Positions 1 through 10,612 of a stretch of 64,000 nucleotides of DNA are shown in pieces; the first letter of the stretch is position 1; the number at the start of each line of letters is the position of its first letter. Below the pieces are notes generated by a model that was not told where the DNA came from, did not search any database, and saw only the letters and a program-made list of their open reading frames with translations. Origin of the DNA: Acephala macrosclerotiorum (Eukaryota; Ascomycota; Leotiomycetes; Helotiales; Mollisiaceae); the NCBI GenBank assembly GCA_014904845.1, contig MU119256.1, positions 186,001 through 250,000 on the forward strand, read 5' to 3'. Position numbers and translations under genes: made by a program.

Positions 1-1470
1 GATTTTGAAAAACGCGCGTGATATTTTATGAGATTCGGAGTTGATTAACTCATCTTCTAAAGATTTTCCGGGGAAGCCTCCCAAATGTCGGTCTTTTGCT
101 ATTTAAATTCGCACCTGACTCGATTTTGAAGTCGCTGCCCAGATGGGACAGCTGAGCCCTTGCAGCCTCATCTTGTTTTTTTGATTGGATGTCGAGGCTC
201 TGGATCTCTTCCGTCGTCATACTGCATGTCAAAGCATGCAATGCTCGACGAGTTCACAGCATGTGAGAGCCTGCATATTGTACCTCGCGGCCATGAGGTG
301 TGGCTTTGCAGTCTGTGGCTGAAGATCTTTCCTTTTCCGAGAGAATTTTTCTGCCGCACTTCTCTTCCGCCTTGGGCCTCAATGCATCCGAGACAGGAGC
401 ACTAGGTCATTCGGCAGCATTCAAGCCTTAGAATCCAACATTGCAAAGCTTTGATATCGATGCCTACCTACGGAGGTACAGCGGTCAAATATTCATAGGA
501 CAGACAGGGGTCTGAACGCTATATATGATTTTAACATGTTATAACTTTCGCTATACTTAACAAAAAAACTTTTATTGAAATAGTAAAATGATCCTTAGGA
601 GATGCACTATACACTTATCTAGCTTTTATGTTTTGGAGATGCGTTGTGATTGTGATGCAAAGGGGCAAAGTTCAGACCCTTGCTAGCGCTATATGAATAC
701 TTAACCGCTGTACCTCCGTAAGGAGAAGAGGAAGTATAGTCACGTGGTCTGCTTCCCATCTTTCAGAACCACCGAAAGTTTCGGGAACATTGGAACGGAA
801 CGACTTTATCTAATTTAATCCAGGGATCTTACTCAAGAAAGATCTTTCCTTAATCCCGCCAAAAGTCGACTGCTTCCCCTTGAAAGCTCGTGACCGCTGT
901 CTGAAGGCGGCCTTTCCGTATTGGGAAGTTAAGATGAGACCGCCATCCTCAGCCTCATCTCTTCGACAAACACAAAAACCAGTCTTTTCCCCAACCAAGA
1001 TGCTTCCACGTCGCCCTCTGAATAGGAATGCTGCATCCGCAGGGTCCTCCGACGATCATTCCATCGCGTCATGCATTCCGACATTGAAACCTCATGAAAG
1101 TTAGGCCAATCTCCCACGAGTCCGAAATTCTCATCATGCAATTTAGGTTGGCGCGCTTTTGATGCCAAAAAGAATCGAATCACCCCATATAGTGTCTGGG
1201 GTTCTCAAGTACAATACGAAATATCCCGATGTTGAATGGTGGATGCGACAGCTTTGAACTTCAGTTCAGCTTGCTAAGACTATCGCCAAGCACCGATCCG
1301 AGCCTCACTGGATCTAAATCACGAAGTTTTGGCATTTCAACTGAACTTCTAGTCTGACGCGTGGAAGTTTTTCGAGGCATGGCTTCTTTAAATCAGCCTT
1401 TGGGTGTTGGTATGTTCATTTACCATTCCCCTTTACTGCGAAGTCCTAAGTGCTTCGCTGCAGAACTCGC
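1..1470. other. Intergenic stretch, no gene recognised
   Basis: Open frames here are short, overlap each other on both strands and resemble no family I know. Apart from the TIR element at 471-718 described separately, I see only ordinary mid-GC intergenic sequence that probably includes the promoter of the C6 gene starting near 1471. An ATG at 1379 followed by a donor-like GTATGT at 1410 and a CAG acceptor at 1463 would join the downstream gene out of frame, so I did not use it. Confidence 0.6.
471..718. mobile_element. MITE-like element with long terminal inverted repeats and TA flanks
   Basis: The left end CGGAGGTACAGCGGT (471-485) is the exact reverse complement of the right end (704-718). 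The inverted similarity continues inward for about 50 bp with a few mismatches: ATTCAT near 490 and GGGTCTGAAC near 509-518 match their complements near 690 and 671-680. The unit is 248 bp, is flanked on both sides by TA (469-470 and 719-720), and has an AT-rich centre with no coding capacity. TA target duplication with short TIRs is what Tc1/mariner-type transposons and their non-autonomous MITEs leave. No second copy is visible in the window. Confidence 0.75.
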
Positions 1471-3542
1471 ATGCACCTCATTACGGTACAAGCTCTGACG
1501 CCAATATTCGTAGATATGAACGATCCCTGGACCTTGGCTGTTTACTCCCAGATGGTTCTTTACAGCCATGACTTTTCAAGAGATTCTCTCGTCTTTAGAG
1601 ATTTGACAAACTCCCAACAACAAATCGTCCAAGCTCTGGCGCACAGCCAAAATCTGGCCTACGAGTATACTTTGTGGTCGCGTGAAGCTACTGTATCAAG
1701 ACTATGGTTTGATGATCTGCTAGCTTTAATGGACCAACCTGTCCACTCTCAAGACAGTTACCAATCCATAGATGCTGCTTTCTCAGCTTCGGCCACAAAC
1801 AACCAAGATCCTACGGGTCAGCAGCCAGAGTTTGATAACATTCACCCCGACCACGCAAAGACAGCATCCGAGTCGAGTCTTTTCGATGACTTAGTCTCCT
1901 ATCTTGAACAGCCTACTTATGTTCACAATGACTTGAGCGACCTTTTTGGTGGCGTGTCTTGGCCCGACTTGATCCCAATCCAAGACGACCAGGTTTTGGA
2001 CTTTCCTCCTTATCAAAGCAGAGTAGGGAGCAGAGCCGAGAGCAGAGCAAGCTCAATGAACAGTGCGCAAAGCAATCGCAGTCGTGCTCGCAGTCGAATC
2101 GCCAAGACCTTTAGCAGTCTCAGAAGGACGCCTTCGATCACGAGCGGCGCAGGCTCAATGTTTTCATGTTTTGACTCAAAGTCGAATCATTCCAACACCA
2201 CCAATAACTCCACGATGTCCCGCCAGAGTCGTCGATCCTTAGACCAATTCGCTAGGGCGGCAATGAAAGCTGTCAAAGCGATTGGCGCGTGTTGGAGATG
2301 CAAATTTTTGAAGAAACCGGTATGTAGGTAGTGAGGCAATTTTAAGCATCCGCTGATAACCTATAGTGCAGCGAGGAAAGCCCGTGTGAATCTTGTCCAA
2401 AGAATACCCACAGCTCCGAATGGCAGGAACTTGGATGTCAACGAGGAAGACTCAGAGAGAAAATGATGCCGGTAGAACTCTGCTCACGACCCCATTCACT
2501 GGCAGTGGCCGGTTCAGAATTGGTATCTAAGTCCCCCAACCTTGAGGACTCGACCGCGTCCCTTAATCAATATTCTCAGCAACGAGCGACACGCAGAGGG
2601 ACTGAGATGCGCAGTGAAGAATACACTGACCAAGGATTCCATGCGGACAGTCTCCCTCGATTTCTCATCGACGTGGACCAGAAACTGCGGGCGATCGATC
2701 TCTCTTTTCCAAGATGGGATTTCGCGTCCACGGCAGAATCACACGCTGCAAGCATGCAGCCTCTTGGCGAGTGTATTCAAGCTATAATTTGGGAGCTATC
2801 GCGAGATGAGTCTTCTCAGAAGGTTCTAAAAGGAGTTCCTATTGATAGAATCGCCATTGCCCTAAGGTCTGCTGCTTTGCATCAGTCCAGAACAGATGAC
2901 GTTTGTCGCCCTATCTAGCATTGAACGACCCTGTTGCTAACGTGAGTGGTATATGAACAGAATCGACTCATTGCGCAATCCCTGATATGCTTACGAAGCT
3001 GCCTCGAGGTCATGCATCTAAAGACCGCAGGCCGACTTGATAGATTCTCACATGAAAAGTGTTCAACTATTTGCGAAATCGATCTTGTGGCAAACCTTGA
3101 CGCAAGCATATCACGCTATCTTGACGAATTATCTCGTGTTTTCTTCCTCAAAGACAAAATGAGGAATGTCAGACTCTGGTGGTTATCCGGATTCTACAGC
3201 TTATGCATCCAAAGCCATGTGAGGACTGGTCTCATCCATTTGCATGCAGCACCCGGGGCCCAAGAAAATATGGGCACAAAGCACGTGGGAGCCCAGCAAT
3301 ATTTGCACCTTGCAGTCCGGCTCTTTGTAGCTTATTCCAGATCCTATGATCCTCTAGTCCGGGTGCCCCTCTTAGGATCAGAGTCGGAGCCCGAGTACAG
3401 GCTCCTGATGAGCGAGGTCATGGTGGCAAGGTTGGCCGTGAATCACGAAATTTGGGCACCTGCCAAAATCACCAGCTCCGGAGAATATCTAAAGCAGTTG
3501 TTTGACGATAATGGAGAAGCACTTGTGCAAAGGGCGGATTGA
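1471..3542 (+). CDS. C6 zinc-cluster family protein with an internal cysteine cluster
   Basis: Three exons fit in phase: 1471-2319, 2367-2900 and 2961-3542 (introns of 47 and 60 bp, GTATGT..TAG and GTTTGT..CAG), giving about 654 residues. Splicing at 2319/2367 assembles a cysteine cluster, GACWRC followed by KKPC, SPCESC and, after a 12-residue spacer, ELGC. This is a variant of the fungal Zn2Cys6 motif with an extended last gap. It sits around residue 275 rather than at the N-terminus, and the preceding region is acidic and serine-rich. The C-terminal half is helical and resembles the tails of fungal C6 regulators. The frame is open to 1450 but the first ATG is at 1471; ATG 1516 is an alternative start. 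A probable nuclear transcription factor; target unknown. The next C6 gene starts only 146 bp downstream on the same strand. Confidence 0.75.
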
Positions 3543-3688
3543 TCTTGAAATGCCAGATCATTTCTGAAAGTCCCACTCATCGAGGCTAACCACATTAGAC
3601 GATCACGGGAAAGGAACCCCCACTTCCGGATGACACCGCAAGAACCTCTCCTTGAACCTCGTCAAATGTGCATGGCCCACACAATGCC

Positions 3689-5134
3689 ATGTCAGAATTC
3701 GATTCAAAGCGACGTGCCTGTGATCGATGTCACACAGGCAAGGAACGATGCAGATGGAGTCTCAATGCAAATGTGTGCGACAGATGCCGCAGGCTACAGC
3801 ATCAGTGCAGTACCGTTCGGCCATTGAGGAAGGTTGGGAGACGGCCTCACCATGGCCCCCTGGACACATCGAGACATTACACTCAAACTGCAGAACGATA
3901 CTCAACTTCACCTACATCATCCTCTAATATGTTCTATACAGCATCGTCGCCCTCTTACTACTCTAATCGATGCCTCGCATCTAATTCACCTTTAACGACA
4001 ACTCTGCCATTGTTTCCAACGCTCAACAGTTACGAACAGCACCTTTTCGGGCTTGTGATCCTTCGAACAAGATTCATTGATCGATTTCTCCTGGGCCCCA
4101 GCTTCCGAGAAGGTCAGCAGCAAGCAATCATCACTCGCCTGCATGAAGCTCTTCCGCTGCTCAAAGACGCCTACCTATCATGTGCAGCTTTCGAAATTGC
4201 GGAAGAAGACATGCAAGATTCTGGCCTTAGCCCGGACGCCTGCTACCAGAAGGCTGCATCTGCTGTGTCGACCTTACGCTCCATCCAGATACACGATTCA
4301 AAAGATGCTTCCATTTGTCTCAGTCTTGGCTTGGCGACAGTGACTTTTGCAATCCTCGTCGGGAAAGGTGCTGCGTTCCCCATCAGTCGACATACACTTG
4401 GCTTGATCAAGCCGATGTATGAGTCGACATGGACGATTCTAGACTCGGATTCCCTGGCCTTTCTGATTTGTCTCATCGAGACCGAGGTCTCTGGTTGTCT
4501 GTTACGGCATAAGATCCCTACTCTTCGCTTCAGGGTACCAGAGTACGATTTCGTGGATCGCTACCTAGGTCTTTCTTCACCTCTGCTGGCGCATCTATAT
4601 GATGTCTGTGAAATCAGCGAAGCTCTCTCTCATGTTTGTGGCAGTCACACGCCGCATCTCATAGAGATACTCGCGGATATCGAACATCGGGTTGACAGCT
4701 GGCATCCATCACCTCCTCTTGATTTTCTTACCAACTACACACAGTTTGAGATAGTGCATATCTTAGCTCAAGCAGAGATCTTCCGCTACACAATTCAACT
4801 GATCATCTACCGGCTACGGTGTCCTTTCGGATCGGACATGGACAAGGCTACCTCGTTATCAAATGCAATCATGAGATCCTTCGATCAGGTCTACATTATC
4901 ACAAAGAAAAACATTCGATGTATGGCTTTTTCGTATATGGTTGCCTCGTTCGAGGTCTTTGATCCCGACGACAGGTGTGCTGCGTTGAAGAAGGTGGGTG
5001 AGACCGTCGGCTTCTCGTCCTCGGCCAAGGAGAGAACGAAGCAGCTTCTACATTCTTTCTGGAGGGTAGTAGACACGCATGCTGGGTTGTATTGGTACAA
5101 TCTCGGTGATCATCTAGATACTTTCGGAGAATAG
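3689..5134 (+). CDS. Zn2Cys6 transcription factor
   Basis: A single exon of 481 residues. Residues 10-33 form a standard binuclear zinc cluster: C-x2-C-x6-C, then an eight-residue loop, C-x2-C-x6-C, preceded by basic KRR and followed by a basic linker (RKVGRRPHH). After a serine/threonine-rich spacer, the region from about residue 100 to the end is helical with hydrophobic patches, as in fungal C6 regulators, but I see no clear fungal_trans motif. The frame is open from a GTG at 3668, but ATG 3689 is the first ATG before the cluster and gives the usual short N-terminus. Its neighbours are another C6 gene immediately upstream and a convergent, broken MFS transporter downstream, which could once have been a target. 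Function is inferred from the DNA-binding domain only. Confidence 0.85.
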   Translation: MSEFDSKRRACDRCHTGKERCRWSLNANVCDRCRRLQHQCSTVRPLRKVGRRPHHGPLDTSRHYTQTAERYSTSPTSSSNMFYTASSPSYYSNRCLASNSPLTTTLPLFPTLNSYEQHLFGLVILRTRFIDRFLLGPSFREGQQQAIITRLHEALPLLKDAYLSCAAFEIAEEDMQDSGLSPDACYQKAASAVSTLRSIQIHDSKDASICLSLGLATVTFAILVGKGAAFPISRHTLGLIKPMYESTWTILDSDSLAFLICLIETEVSGCLLRHKIPTLRFRVPEYDFVDRYLGLSSPLLAHLYDVCEISEALSHVCGSHTPHLIEILADIEHRVDSWHPSPPLDFLTNYTQFEIVHILAQAEIFRYTIQLIIYRLRCPFGSDMDKATSLSNAIMRSFDQVYIITKKNIRCMAFSYMVASFEVFDPDDRCAALKKVGETVGFSSSAKERTKQLLHSFWRVVDTHAGLYWYNLGDHLDTFGE

Positions 5135-5267
5135 TCAACCGTCTTCTGATATATGTCTGAATTCAAATTGCGTATATACAGCAAGTGGACATCTTCAGGG
5201 ACTCCTTGGTTATTTCCTCCCCTCTTAGTACGGTATCCTTGCAAGACATCAACTCTCTCAACAGCCA

Positions 5268-6970
5268 TTACGGAAATGATCTGTGATCTGGTTGCAGCAT
5301 CGCCATCTGCCTATATCTCTTCGCAGTAATCGCTCTCGCTCTCTTACCGAATATCAACATGGGAATAGTTAACAAATTGACCGCGACACTCAAGCATGCC
5401 ACGCAAACGAACGTATCGTACAATCCAATGGCGTTGATCCAAGGAGTCAGTGCAAATACGATGACGGTGGCAAGAGTGTTCCAGACGGAAGTCACTGCCA
5501 CGAGCGCATCCCCCACGATCTGTACAGCATGTCAGCCCGAGTCTCTTCCGAAATCGGGCGCGCTTTCTTACGTCTTGATAGCAGTCTGTTACATATGTGA
5601 GAGTCACATCAGACAGGATCGTGAGTGCAAGACCATACAATGCAGATCCAACAGCAAGCACTATCCATGGGAGGCCCTACGACAATTCAGCGATTATCAT
5701 GCAGCTAGACATGCTCGCAAACTCACTTTTGCCAACCCGAGTCCAAACAGCAGGATCCCAACAGGACTAATGATGATAGTGGGAATCGAGAGATAGAGAC
5801 GGTACTCAGGCTCGAAAATGCCATTGTTCCGCTTCGACATAAAAAGGATCCACCAGTCATTCAAAGGCCCACCAATAGCGCATCCAATCACCGCGCCAAT
5901 GAATGGCGCAATGCTGAACAAACCAACTCCTGTAGCTTGAAAATTGTATGGTGGATACAGCAGATACGTTGGCTGCGTGGTCGCCAAAACCGAGAACCAG
6001 GCCAAAATTGCTCCACAGCAGATTGCTGTGTACGCCACTGCTGGGAAGGTTACCAAGACCAGAAATGGCTGATAGAAATGTCGCATGATAGGACTCTCTG
6101 TCTTATGACTCAAAGCCATACGCTGACGGTAGCTCTTCATCGTCCTCCCTGGGACTTGATCGACCTGAGAGGTTTCCGAAATAGTCGGTTCCTTCCGTCC
6201 ACTCTCCTCAAGCTGCTTTGTATCGACCTCGGTTCCAAAACTCACCGCTCTCGACCCCCCATTCAGCACAGGAACATACTTCGTCTCCTCAAAGAAAAAG
6301 ATGAAAGCCACCAAAGTAACACACAATAGAATCGCCGTCCACCACTAAGTCCAAGGCCACCCCTGACTAATCGCCGCATATCCCGCCGGAACGGGCGCCA
6401 AAAACGTCCCTTCTGATGCACAAAAAAACAAATCCTTAACCGTCATCTGCACAATCGTCTCACCAACTGCTCCCCCCAACCCCGCCAAGATATTAACAAC
6501 TAATATCTCCCAAGTAGTCTTCATCTTCGCCATCCAAATCGCGCTCGCGAGTTGGACGTTCAAGGACAAGAGGTAGACGGGACGACGTCCGTATTTGTAG
6601 GCGAATGGGATGATGGATATACAACCGATGGCAAGGCCGGTGCAGTTTGTGTCGAGGAGGACGAAGGTGAAGAGGGAGTATAGGGAGGCGAGGAAGAAGT
6701 TGAGGGCTTTGCGGGGTTTAGACCAGTTCTGTGCCAAGTAGTCAGGAGTGAGGTTTCGATGAGGGTGATGGAGGACTCACTAAGGGGTCGTTGGGGTCAT
6801 CGGTTGGTCGTGGTGGGAGAATTACTCCTTGAACGAGGTTTTGGACTTTGAGGAGTCAGTGTTCCTGTCGTCTCCTACTTTATCAGGAATCTCATACTGT
6901 CTTCAAGTGCAACAGTGCCAGGTGGCCACGAAGCATCTTGCGCTTCTGATACGTCTTGAGACGCCACGGT
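5268..6970 (-). pseudogene. MFS transporter (HOL1/DHA1-like) with a premature stop
   Basis: Exons read right to left as roughly 6970-6898, 6845-6781, 6728-5727, 5676-5572 and 5519-5268, with introns of 50-52 bp that all keep phase. The product has hallmarks of fungal 12-TM drug:H+ antiporter-like permeases: WPPGTVALED, then PTDDPNDPLNWS, then YGRRPVYLLS and FFFEETKY. One codon breaks the frame: TAG at 6345-6347, between GWPWT and WWTAIL, where relatives normally have an aromatic residue. I found no intron that could remove it. The first exon also lacks a clear in-frame ATG; the frame closes upstream near 7010. Either a recent pseudogene, a null allele or a sequence error. An intact gene would have been a plasma-membrane permease. 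Confidence 0.75.
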
Positions 6971-6989
6971 GAATACAGTTCTAACAGGT

Positions 6990-8611
6990 CTCGATATTTG
7001 TTGATCACAGAAACTCCAACTGGTGTGTCAAGAGAGCAGATGTATTGCGTTTGGGACTTCCGCTCCCACTTATACATCTACTCCTCATATATACCTTCCA
7101 TTCTCCCGTCGAGCCTGGATCATCATGCATCTCGATCTTATCAAAAGCAATTGATATCGAGTCTCTAAGTTCCAACATCCATCCAAAGCTACAAGCACTG
7201 CACTCCAGAACCAAACCAAGAAGTCTAGAGTGGGGTAAATCCAGCGACTCAGAGCCCCTCAAACCTACCGGTCAACGCCCCAGCTTATCTTCCCCCCATG
7301 GACTTTCTGAAAGTGGATGATAAACCTCCACTTTCCATGTTGATAGCAACTTTATTTTTGACTTCCCCTCGTTCTAGCAGCGAGAGTTTAGAGGGGAGTG
7401 GGCAAGGTCCGATCAGATCACTTTGCGCGCTGTTAGTGGGAGTGGCTGCATTGCGGACGGGTTCGAGGATGGCAGTTGATCGAGTGAACGGACATGGGTT
7501 TGAGAAAGAAGATTGGTGCCATGTCATGATAAAGAACTCTGGGTTAGGAAAGCATATCGGGGAAGGGGAGTTTCATGAGAAGTTGGGCCTGAGTATGGAG
7601 GTGTTTGCACTGGTCTTTCTGGGGCTAGCTCCAACCCCTGTCTTGGCGAGCAGGTCAAAGACCCTCCGGATGAGACAGAAGTACTTCATTTCGTGTGCTT
7701 TCATCCATTTCTCTTACGTCGGTGAATGCCTCACAAACAAAGCAGCATGCCGTACTGCCCTTTCAAACATCCAGTCTTCCTGAGTTTCCCTTCACAACTT
7801 GGCGTTTGCTATGGATGGATCAAGGTGATCAAAGTAAGTAAGTATGTCACTCCGCAAGCTTCGGTTCCATACCCATGGACTTCAAGGAGTAATGTTTCTA
7901 TGGCACTAGGTACATCTACCGTGAAGAGGCACATTGCATCTCGTTCCGCCCCACTCCACCGCCTCGATACCCGACATCTGCTGGAACATCGCCCAACTTT
8001 TGTTGCACGTCGCAAGCCTTCCTCTGACCCCATACGGGAGGGCTTGACGGTCGACTCTGTCCTCGGGCCTGGATATCGAGCTGCGCCCTCATAGTCACGC
8101 GCACCGACCGACGCAGCAACGATGAATTCCTCCCATCGCCAACATTTTGAAAGCTCTTGGCCTCTGGGTAATATTTTGAGGAATATTACTTCAACTACAT
8201 ACAACTCTCAAAACCTCGCTATGAAGACATCCCAGTTCACGTGATCGTCCTCCGATGATCGCCTCAGTCCGCCCCTCCCTCCGCCGCGCGCTAGCTCACC
8301 CATGTTCTCGGCACATGAGTGGGATATCAACCTCAAAAATGGGGGTTGATAGGCCCAACGACTGGACGTGCAAACTGTATCCGATCTTGCGCGTTATCAA
8401 TCTGGATGTTGCCCGTTAACTCTTATCGATGTCATGGAAAAGTTTATATTCTCCTATCGGTCTTTTTGTGTCTCGGCAAGTTACGTTTCCCGAATTGAGG
8501 ATCTGAAGGTGGGATGGGAATTCCGAGGACGAGAGATATATAGATTGCTTCTCCCCAAGTGTGTTGGGAGTTTTGGATTTGAGGACCAAAGATCGGGTCG
8601 AAGACGTCAAG
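6990..8611. other. Intergenic stretch with only doubtful open frames
   Basis: The longest frame (7298-7783, plus strand, 161 codons) shows no domain, signal or conserved-looking motif, and it overlaps an open frame on the other strand. I do not call it a gene. The stretch probably holds the divergent promoters of the MFS pseudogene on the left and the MFS permease on the right. Confidence 0.5.
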
Positions 8612-10143
8612 ATGGCTTTCAGGCGTGTCAGGGAGTATATCCATCAGCCGTATGAGCATCCTGGTGAGGCAAAGCTTGTGCGGAAGCTTGGTGAGTGGCG
8701 ATTTCCATTCTCGAGAATGTCCATCCTGACACTGAATAGATTTCTTCATTCTGACATTCTGTTGTCTGATGTACTTCACCAACTATCTAGATCGCTCCAA
8801 TCTAGCAAATGCGTACGTCAGTGGTATGAAGGAAGATTTGGGGTTTGAGGGCAATCAGTATAATCTGATCAACACGGTCTTCACTGTTGGATATGTGGTT
8901 GGACAGGTACCCTCGAATCTCGCTCTTTACCACCTCAAGCCGCGCATCTTCTTTCCGAGTATGATGATTCTGTGGGGTGCGCTCACGATGATCACGGCTT
9001 CTGCACGCCATCCAAGGGACATTATGGCTATTCGCTTCTTCCAGGGTATCGCGGAGTCGAGCACCTTTGTTGGAACTCACTACATTCTCGGATCTTGGTA
9101 TACTGCTCGGGAACTTGGAAAACGTTCTGGTATCTTTACATCCTCAGGTCTAGCTGGGACAATGTTCGGTGGTTTCCTTCAAACTGCCATCCACAGTTCA
9201 TTGAACGGCTCCAGCGGCCTAGCAGGATGGAGGTGGCTCTTCATCATTGATGGCCTGATCACAATCCCCATCGCCATCTACGGCCTCACCCTCTTCCCCG
9301 ACACACCTTCCACAACCAAAGCATTCTACCTGACCTCCGAAGAAAAGGCACTCGCTATCTCTCGAGTACCAGAGGTTCCAGAACGCCAACCCTGGAACTT
9401 GGCATTCGTCAAGCGTGTCTTTGGAAGTTGGTACTGGTATGGCTTCGTCATGCTGTGGATCATCGCTGGAGAAACAGAGTCCTTCTCTTCGAACTCCCTA
9501 CTTGCACTATGGATGAAGTCCACAACGAAATACTCCGTGTCCCAACTGAACAACTACCCAACGGGAGTTCCAGCCGTCGGTATCGTATCAACTCTCTTCT
9601 GGGCAACACTCACCGATTTCCTCGGCGGGAAGCGCTACCTCGTTGGATACTGGATCGCAATCACAGGCATCATCACCTCAGCTATGATCTTGAATCCTCA
9701 TGCTGGGACAGCCAGTATTTTTGGAGCGTATTACTGGGCGGGAACAGTGTATGCTTGTCAAGCTACGTTCTTTGCGTGGGCAAATGACGCGATGAGGTGG
9801 GAGGAGGATAGTTTGCGAGCAGTGGTTATTGCGAGTATGAATTGCGGGAGTAATGCTGTGAATGCGTGGTGGAGCTTGATTTTTTATGCTGCGAATATGG
9901 TGCCGAAGTTTACGGTAAGTTAGAATGTCCAAGGTCCGGTGGAGGTGGAAGGAGATTGTGCTAATGTGTCAATAGAAAGGTATGTATGCGATGATTGGAA
10001 CGTCAATTGCGTTGGCGATTTGGACGAGTGGATTATTGTATCTCACGTCGAGGGCGGAGAAGAAAAGGGTGCTTGAAGCACAGCCTCATTCGGCAGACGA
10101 GAAGCAATTCGAGGTCGAGGCAAGTGGGGATGCAAAGGTGTGA
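8612..10143 (+). CDS. MFS permease, allantoate/pantothenate (Dal5/Tna1/Fen2) family
   Basis: Three exons, 8612-8690, 8740-9914 and 9976-10143 (introns of 49 and 61 bp), give 473 residues, a normal length for the anion:cation symporter family. Seen in the sequence: KLDFFILTFCCLMYF as TM1, then NYLDRSNLANAYVSGMKEDL, the stretch around TVGYVVGQVPSNL, RFFQGIAESS, and GWRWLFIIDG before the central loop. These are family signatures for plasma-membrane uptake of small organic anions such as nicotinate, allantoate or pantothenate; the actual substrate cannot be read. The C-terminal tail after the last intron is hydrophilic and acidic. The start at 8612 was chosen because it is the first ATG in the frame leading into the LVRKLDFF exon; an extra upstream exon cannot be excluded. 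Monocistronic. Confidence 0.85.
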
Positions 10144-10612
10144 GGCGTGATGAGGAAATGATGAATTCTCGAGAACAAGATGGATATTTAAGCACTAATT
10201 TGGTTAGGTGTGTGTCAGCGTCATTGACGCATAACGATAATTTAGAATACTCGTTCGACGAATGCACATCAACGACCAGATGCTAGTCACCTTCGAATTT
10301 CAATTGGTCACAATACAGTGGTTGCTCGAGCGAGTCCAGCACCCCAGTTGCTATTCTCAGGAGGGGCACAAGAAATTTGTTCATTTGTAGTGCAGCTCAT
10401 TATGCCTCCGAGACTTTATTTTCGCTCAAGTCATTCTGCGATTCCTTGCAAATCGCTGTGGGGTCCCCCATCAATACTTCGGTACATGGAAACCAAAAAA
10501 AGATTTCAACCACTCTAAAAAGTAATTAAAGCCACAATGAAATCCAATCTATAACATACAAAGTATACATTCTATGAATCACAAAACAAAGAAAACAAGA
10601 ATTGCTTTACGC
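10144..10612. other. Intergenic, no feature seen
   Basis: Convergent 3' regions of the permease (plus) and the amidoligase (minus). AT-rich toward 10500-10600, as expected for untranslated tails. No open frame or repeat worth naming. Confidence 0.5.

Noticed and set aside
7298..7783. 161-codon frame between the MFS genes
   Set aside because: No domain, no signal, implausible composition and an overlapping frame on the opposite strand. Not supported as a gene.
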